Shown: positions 5,313 to 7,138 of the stretch, one piece after another
Numbering within the stretch: position 1 is the first letter of the stretch
Layout of the letters: each line of letters opens with the position of its first letter
Source of the DNA: Pseudomonadota bacterium
GTDB lineage: Bacteria > SAR324 > XYD2-FULL-50-16 > JAHJRI01
Length of the DNA: 7,138 bases
Direction of reading: 5' to 3'
NCBI GenBank assembly: GCA_022360105.1
Contig: JAKSDL010000848.1
Coordinates: 1 to 7,138, forward strand
The notes under the pieces: generated by a model
Database searches by the model: none
What the model was told of the DNA's origin: nothing
Seen by the model: only the letters and a program-made list of their open reading frames with translations
Translations under genes and position numbers: made by a program

Positions 5313-6596
5313 TTATACTAATGTTGCTGTCAGTTCCGATTGATAAGGCTCGGGATGTTGTGGAATTTCCAAGAAGGCATTGGCGCACTCCATGAGCAAT
5401 CTTGAGGCACCTTCATATCCAATTCTGATAGATTGTGGTTCTCCAAAACGATCAGTGACCGGAATACCGCTTCTAATGACAGGTTTCCCTATCTCTTCCG
5501 CCAGTCTGGCAACATGAGAATTTCCAATCACGATATCGACGTTCTGCTCCATAATTTTATCTGCGAAATCAGCATAGTTCCCTTGATCCAGGTCCTGTTC
5601 GGGTACATTGCCCATTCCCAGCGTTTCCACCTCCAACAACGACAAAGGCGCTTTCCAGCGCTTTACAAACTCAACATCTCCTGCAACAGCGACACGGCGA
5701 CCATGAAAGCAGAAATCCGTATCCAAAAGCGTATCCAGGTAATGTTGCCGCATTTTCAGATATTTGTTTCCTGTGGAGACATTGGATAACCATTCAAGGG
5801 TTTTGAAAAAATGGTCAATCTCTTCCAGGATGCCAAGACTGTTATAGTGCAGTGTTGGAATGCAATGTTCTGCAGCAAATTCGGCAGCCACCTTTTCCAT
5901 GGTCGATCCTACGGAAAGCACCATGCAGGAGTTGGAGAGCTTACTTATTTCAGAAACAGATATTCCACCTGAGCTTGCGGGGGAAAACTTTTTCTCCTTC
6001 AAATAACCATATAAGCTGTCCCCTAAATCGGGGCAAAACAGGGGATTCAATCCGAAATCCCTGATAATTGATCTCAAGCGTTCGACTTCGCCTGGAGTGA
6101 TGTATGGTCCGGGCAGCACAGCAATCTGTTTAGGGTCAACCTTGGAACGGGATTCAACAAGAGAATCCAGCAAGGTTTTGGTTGCATTGGCGTAACCGCT
6201 GGCCAGGTTGCCTTCAAAATCGGGTGTATTCAGGTTTACTACTTTGGACCCAGGGTGTGCATTCTTATAGTTTTTGATTACGGATGTCAGATCCACCCCG
6301 CTTGTTTCCGATACACCAGTTGTGATCAGACCAATGATCTCAGCCTGATTGTTGATCTGTTCTAATGCCTTAAGAATGTTTTCATCGCTTCCCATAATGA
6401 CGTTAGCCTGACTGATAGCCGTATTCTGAAACGGCATCGGCTCTCTAAAATGGGATATAAATAAAACCTTGGCAAACGCCGTGCAACCCTGTACACCATG
6501 CCAGAGAGGGATCATATCTTTCACCCCCATCAAAGCAAGCGCTGCACCTGCCGGCTGACTCATTTTGTTGGGATTAATTGTCAGGTTTTTGGTCAT
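5313..6596 (-). CDS. nifN: NifN, beta-type subunit of the NifEN cofactor scaffold
   Basis: NifN pairs with NifE in an alpha2-beta2 complex, homologous to NifDK, on which the iron-molybdenum cofactor precursor is matured. The protein has 427 residues, slightly short of the usual 430-460, and is complete. Family motifs are NPNKMSQPAGAALALMGV (8-25), the cluster-ligand loop LWHGVQGCTAF (31-41, C38), SHFREPMPFQNTAI (48-61), GLITTGVSETSGVDL (89-103), TPDFEGN (124-130), a GDVEFV nucleotide-fold strand (306-311), IGNSHVARLA (357-366) and RSGIPVTDRFG (375-385). The HGVQGC/HFRE/SETSG combination and the N-terminal phrase separate it from NifK. The ATG at 6596 has GGGAG five bases upstream (6606-6602). 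The gap to nifE is 265 bp and contains a repeat, whereas nifE and nifN are usually nearly adjacent. Confidence 0.95.
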   Translation of the reverse strand: MTKNLTINPNKMSQPAGAALALMGVKDMIPLWHGVQGCTAFAKVLFISHFREPMPFQNTAISQANVIMGSDENILKALEQINNQAEIIGLITTGVSETSGVDLTSVIKNYKNAHPGSKVVNLNTPDFEGNLASGYANATKTLLDSLVESRSKVDPKQIAVLPGPYITPGEVERLRSIIRDFGLNPLFCPDLGDSLYGYLKEKKFSPASSGGISVSEISKLSNSCMVLSVGSTMEKVAAEFAAEHCIPTLHYNSLGILEEIDHFFKTLEWLSNVSTGNKYLKMRQHYLDTLLDTDFCFHGRRVAVAGDVEFVKRWKAPLSLLEVETLGMGNVPEQDLDQGNYADFADKIMEQNVDIVIGNSHVARLAEEIGKPVIRSGIPVTDRFGEPQSIRIGYEGASRLLMECANAFLEIPQHPEPYQSELTATLV

Positions 6597-6601
6597 TACT
6601 G

Positions 6602-6606
6602 CTCCC
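6602..6606 (-). promoter_or_regulatory. Ribosome binding site of nifN
   Basis: On the minus strand AAAAGGGAG ends five bases before the nifN ATG. A good independent site here fits a gene separated from nifE by a long spacer, where translational coupling is impossible. Confidence 0.75.
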
Positions 6607-6701
6607 TTTTCTTGTTTGAACCGATCAATTTAGAACAGTGCAAGTGCACCAATGAATTTCAAATCGTTTATCAATTCAAAAGGATGTATGACATCAGTGC
6701 C

Positions 6702-6786
6702 GTCCCTACGGGACTTAATTGGCCTATTTGTGTCAAAATTCCAGCGGTTAACACCGCTGGCTACTACTGTGTCATCCCTTCGGGAT
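6702..6786 (+). repeat. Three-box hairpin repeat, copy C (plus orientation), between nifE and nifN
   Basis: Box 1 GTCCCTACGGGAC (6702-6714, perfect), 26 nt, central stem CCAGCGGTTAACACCGCTGG (6741-6760, 8-bp arms), 13 nt, box 3 ATCCCTTCGGGAT (6774-6786, perfect). As in copy B the central stem is followed by CTACT and box 3 by a T run. In the nif mRNA it would fold as three successive hairpins. Confidence 0.85.
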
Positions 6787-6799
6787 TTTCTCCTCAGAG

Positions 6800-6839
6800 G
6801 TTAGACTCTTGCTATTATTAATTAATACAAGTTTCTAAC
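6800..6839. repeat. Imperfect inverted repeat just downstream of nifE
   Basis: GTTAGA-CT-CTTG (6800-6811) faces CAAG-TT-TCTAAC (6828-6839) across an AT-only-like 16-nt loop, giving 10 paired bases with a 2x2 internal loop. It lies 22 bp beyond the nifE stop. No T tract follows on the minus strand, so it is not a standard terminator. It might affect mRNA processing between nifE and nifN. Confidence 0.45.
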
Positions 6840-6861
6840 ACTGCCTTCAGTATCATCTGGA

Positions 6862-7138
6862 TTATTCGCTTGTGAACACAGATTTTTTTGGTGCGCCAAA
6901 CGGTGCCGGTCTATTAACGATATCAAAAACCGGGCTGTACACAGCCTGGCAAATCTCTTTTGCAAGGTTCAGAAATCCATCAAATCCCGCAAAACACGAT
7001 TCCCGCTCCTGGTTGACATGTACAAAAGGAAACCTGGCTTTTATAGCCGTATATTGATTTCTACCCCCGGCCAGAAGGACGTTCGCACCGGTTTTTTGGT
7101 AAAGATCGATCAATTTGGCTGGTGATCCGTCGGTGATC
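6862..7138 (-). CDS. nifE: NifE, alpha-type subunit of the NifEN scaffold (C-terminal part only)
   Basis: The frame enters from the right edge and runs to TAA at 6864-6862, giving about 91 residues. These begin with DGSPAKLIDLYQKTGANVLL, then AGGRNQYTAIKARFPFVHV, NQERE, and end with RPAPFGAPKKS. AGGRNxYTAxKxRxPFxxxNQERExxxAGxDG is the C-terminal signature of NifE (NifD has a related but different sequence), and its position just upstream of nifN agrees. The TTG at 7113 is an internal leucine codon, not a start. The NQERE-SCFAGF segment differs from the usual FGYAGY at two positions, a mild variation. The cluster-binding cysteines of NifE lie outside the window. Confidence 0.92.
   Translation of the reverse strand, partial: ITDGSPAKLIDLYQKTGANVLLAGGRNQYTAIKARFPFVHVNQERESCFAGFDGFLNLAKEICQAVYSPVFDIVNRPAPFGAPKKSVFTSE

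Noticed and set aside
5433..6064. Plus-strand open frames of 70-118 codons inside nifN
   Set aside because: Antisense shadows of nifN with no recognisable motifs or ribosome binding sites.
6628..6660. Possible sigma-54 promoter upstream of nifN (TTGGTGCACTTGCA on the minus strand)
   Set aside because: Only 7 bp separate the GG and GC elements; the required spacing is 10 bp.

Overview
The window is a stretch of proteobacterial chromosome, most likely from a gammaproteobacterium. By eye the GC content is in the 40s (not counted). The organism inference rests on three things: separate nifE, nifN and nifX genes followed by a nif-specific ferredoxin of the FdxB type, a linked draG, and a periplasmic alpha-carbonic anhydrase. 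The taxon is an inference and was not tested by any search.

Left part, plus strand (1-3009). About 490 bp hold no confident gene, only inverted repeats and two short open frames, and end in a near-consensus sigma-70 promoter at 398-426. This promoter drives a secreted alpha-carbonic anhydrase (488-1237). Fifty-nine bp further, in the same direction, is a transmembrane methyl-accepting chemotaxis protein (1297-3009) with a very strong ribosome binding site and no obvious terminator before it.

Right part, minus strand (7138 down to about 3108). In transcription order this is nifE (only its 3' end is in the window), nifN, nifX, fdxB and draG, then a probable broken small gene whose ATG overlaps the draG stop codon. 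NifE and NifN form the scaffold on which the iron-molybdenum cofactor of nitrogenase is completed. NifX carries cofactor intermediates. FdxB is a two-cluster ferredoxin thought to supply electrons to this pathway. DraG removes ADP-ribose from the nitrogenase Fe protein and so switches it back on. No sigma-54 or NifA-type promoter was seen in the gaps, so transcription probably enters from beyond the right edge. The partner gene draT is not in the window.

The most distinctive non-coding feature is a three-box hairpin repeat of about 85 bp. It occurs three times within the nif transcript: once between nifE and nifN, and twice as a head-to-head inverted pair between nifX and fdxB. All three copies share the order small hairpin, about 24 nt, a GGTT/AACC-centred long hairpin, about 13 nt, small hairpin. 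The best candidates for a second look are this repeat family, the frameshifted small gene behind draG, and the carbonic anhydrase/chemoreceptor pair.
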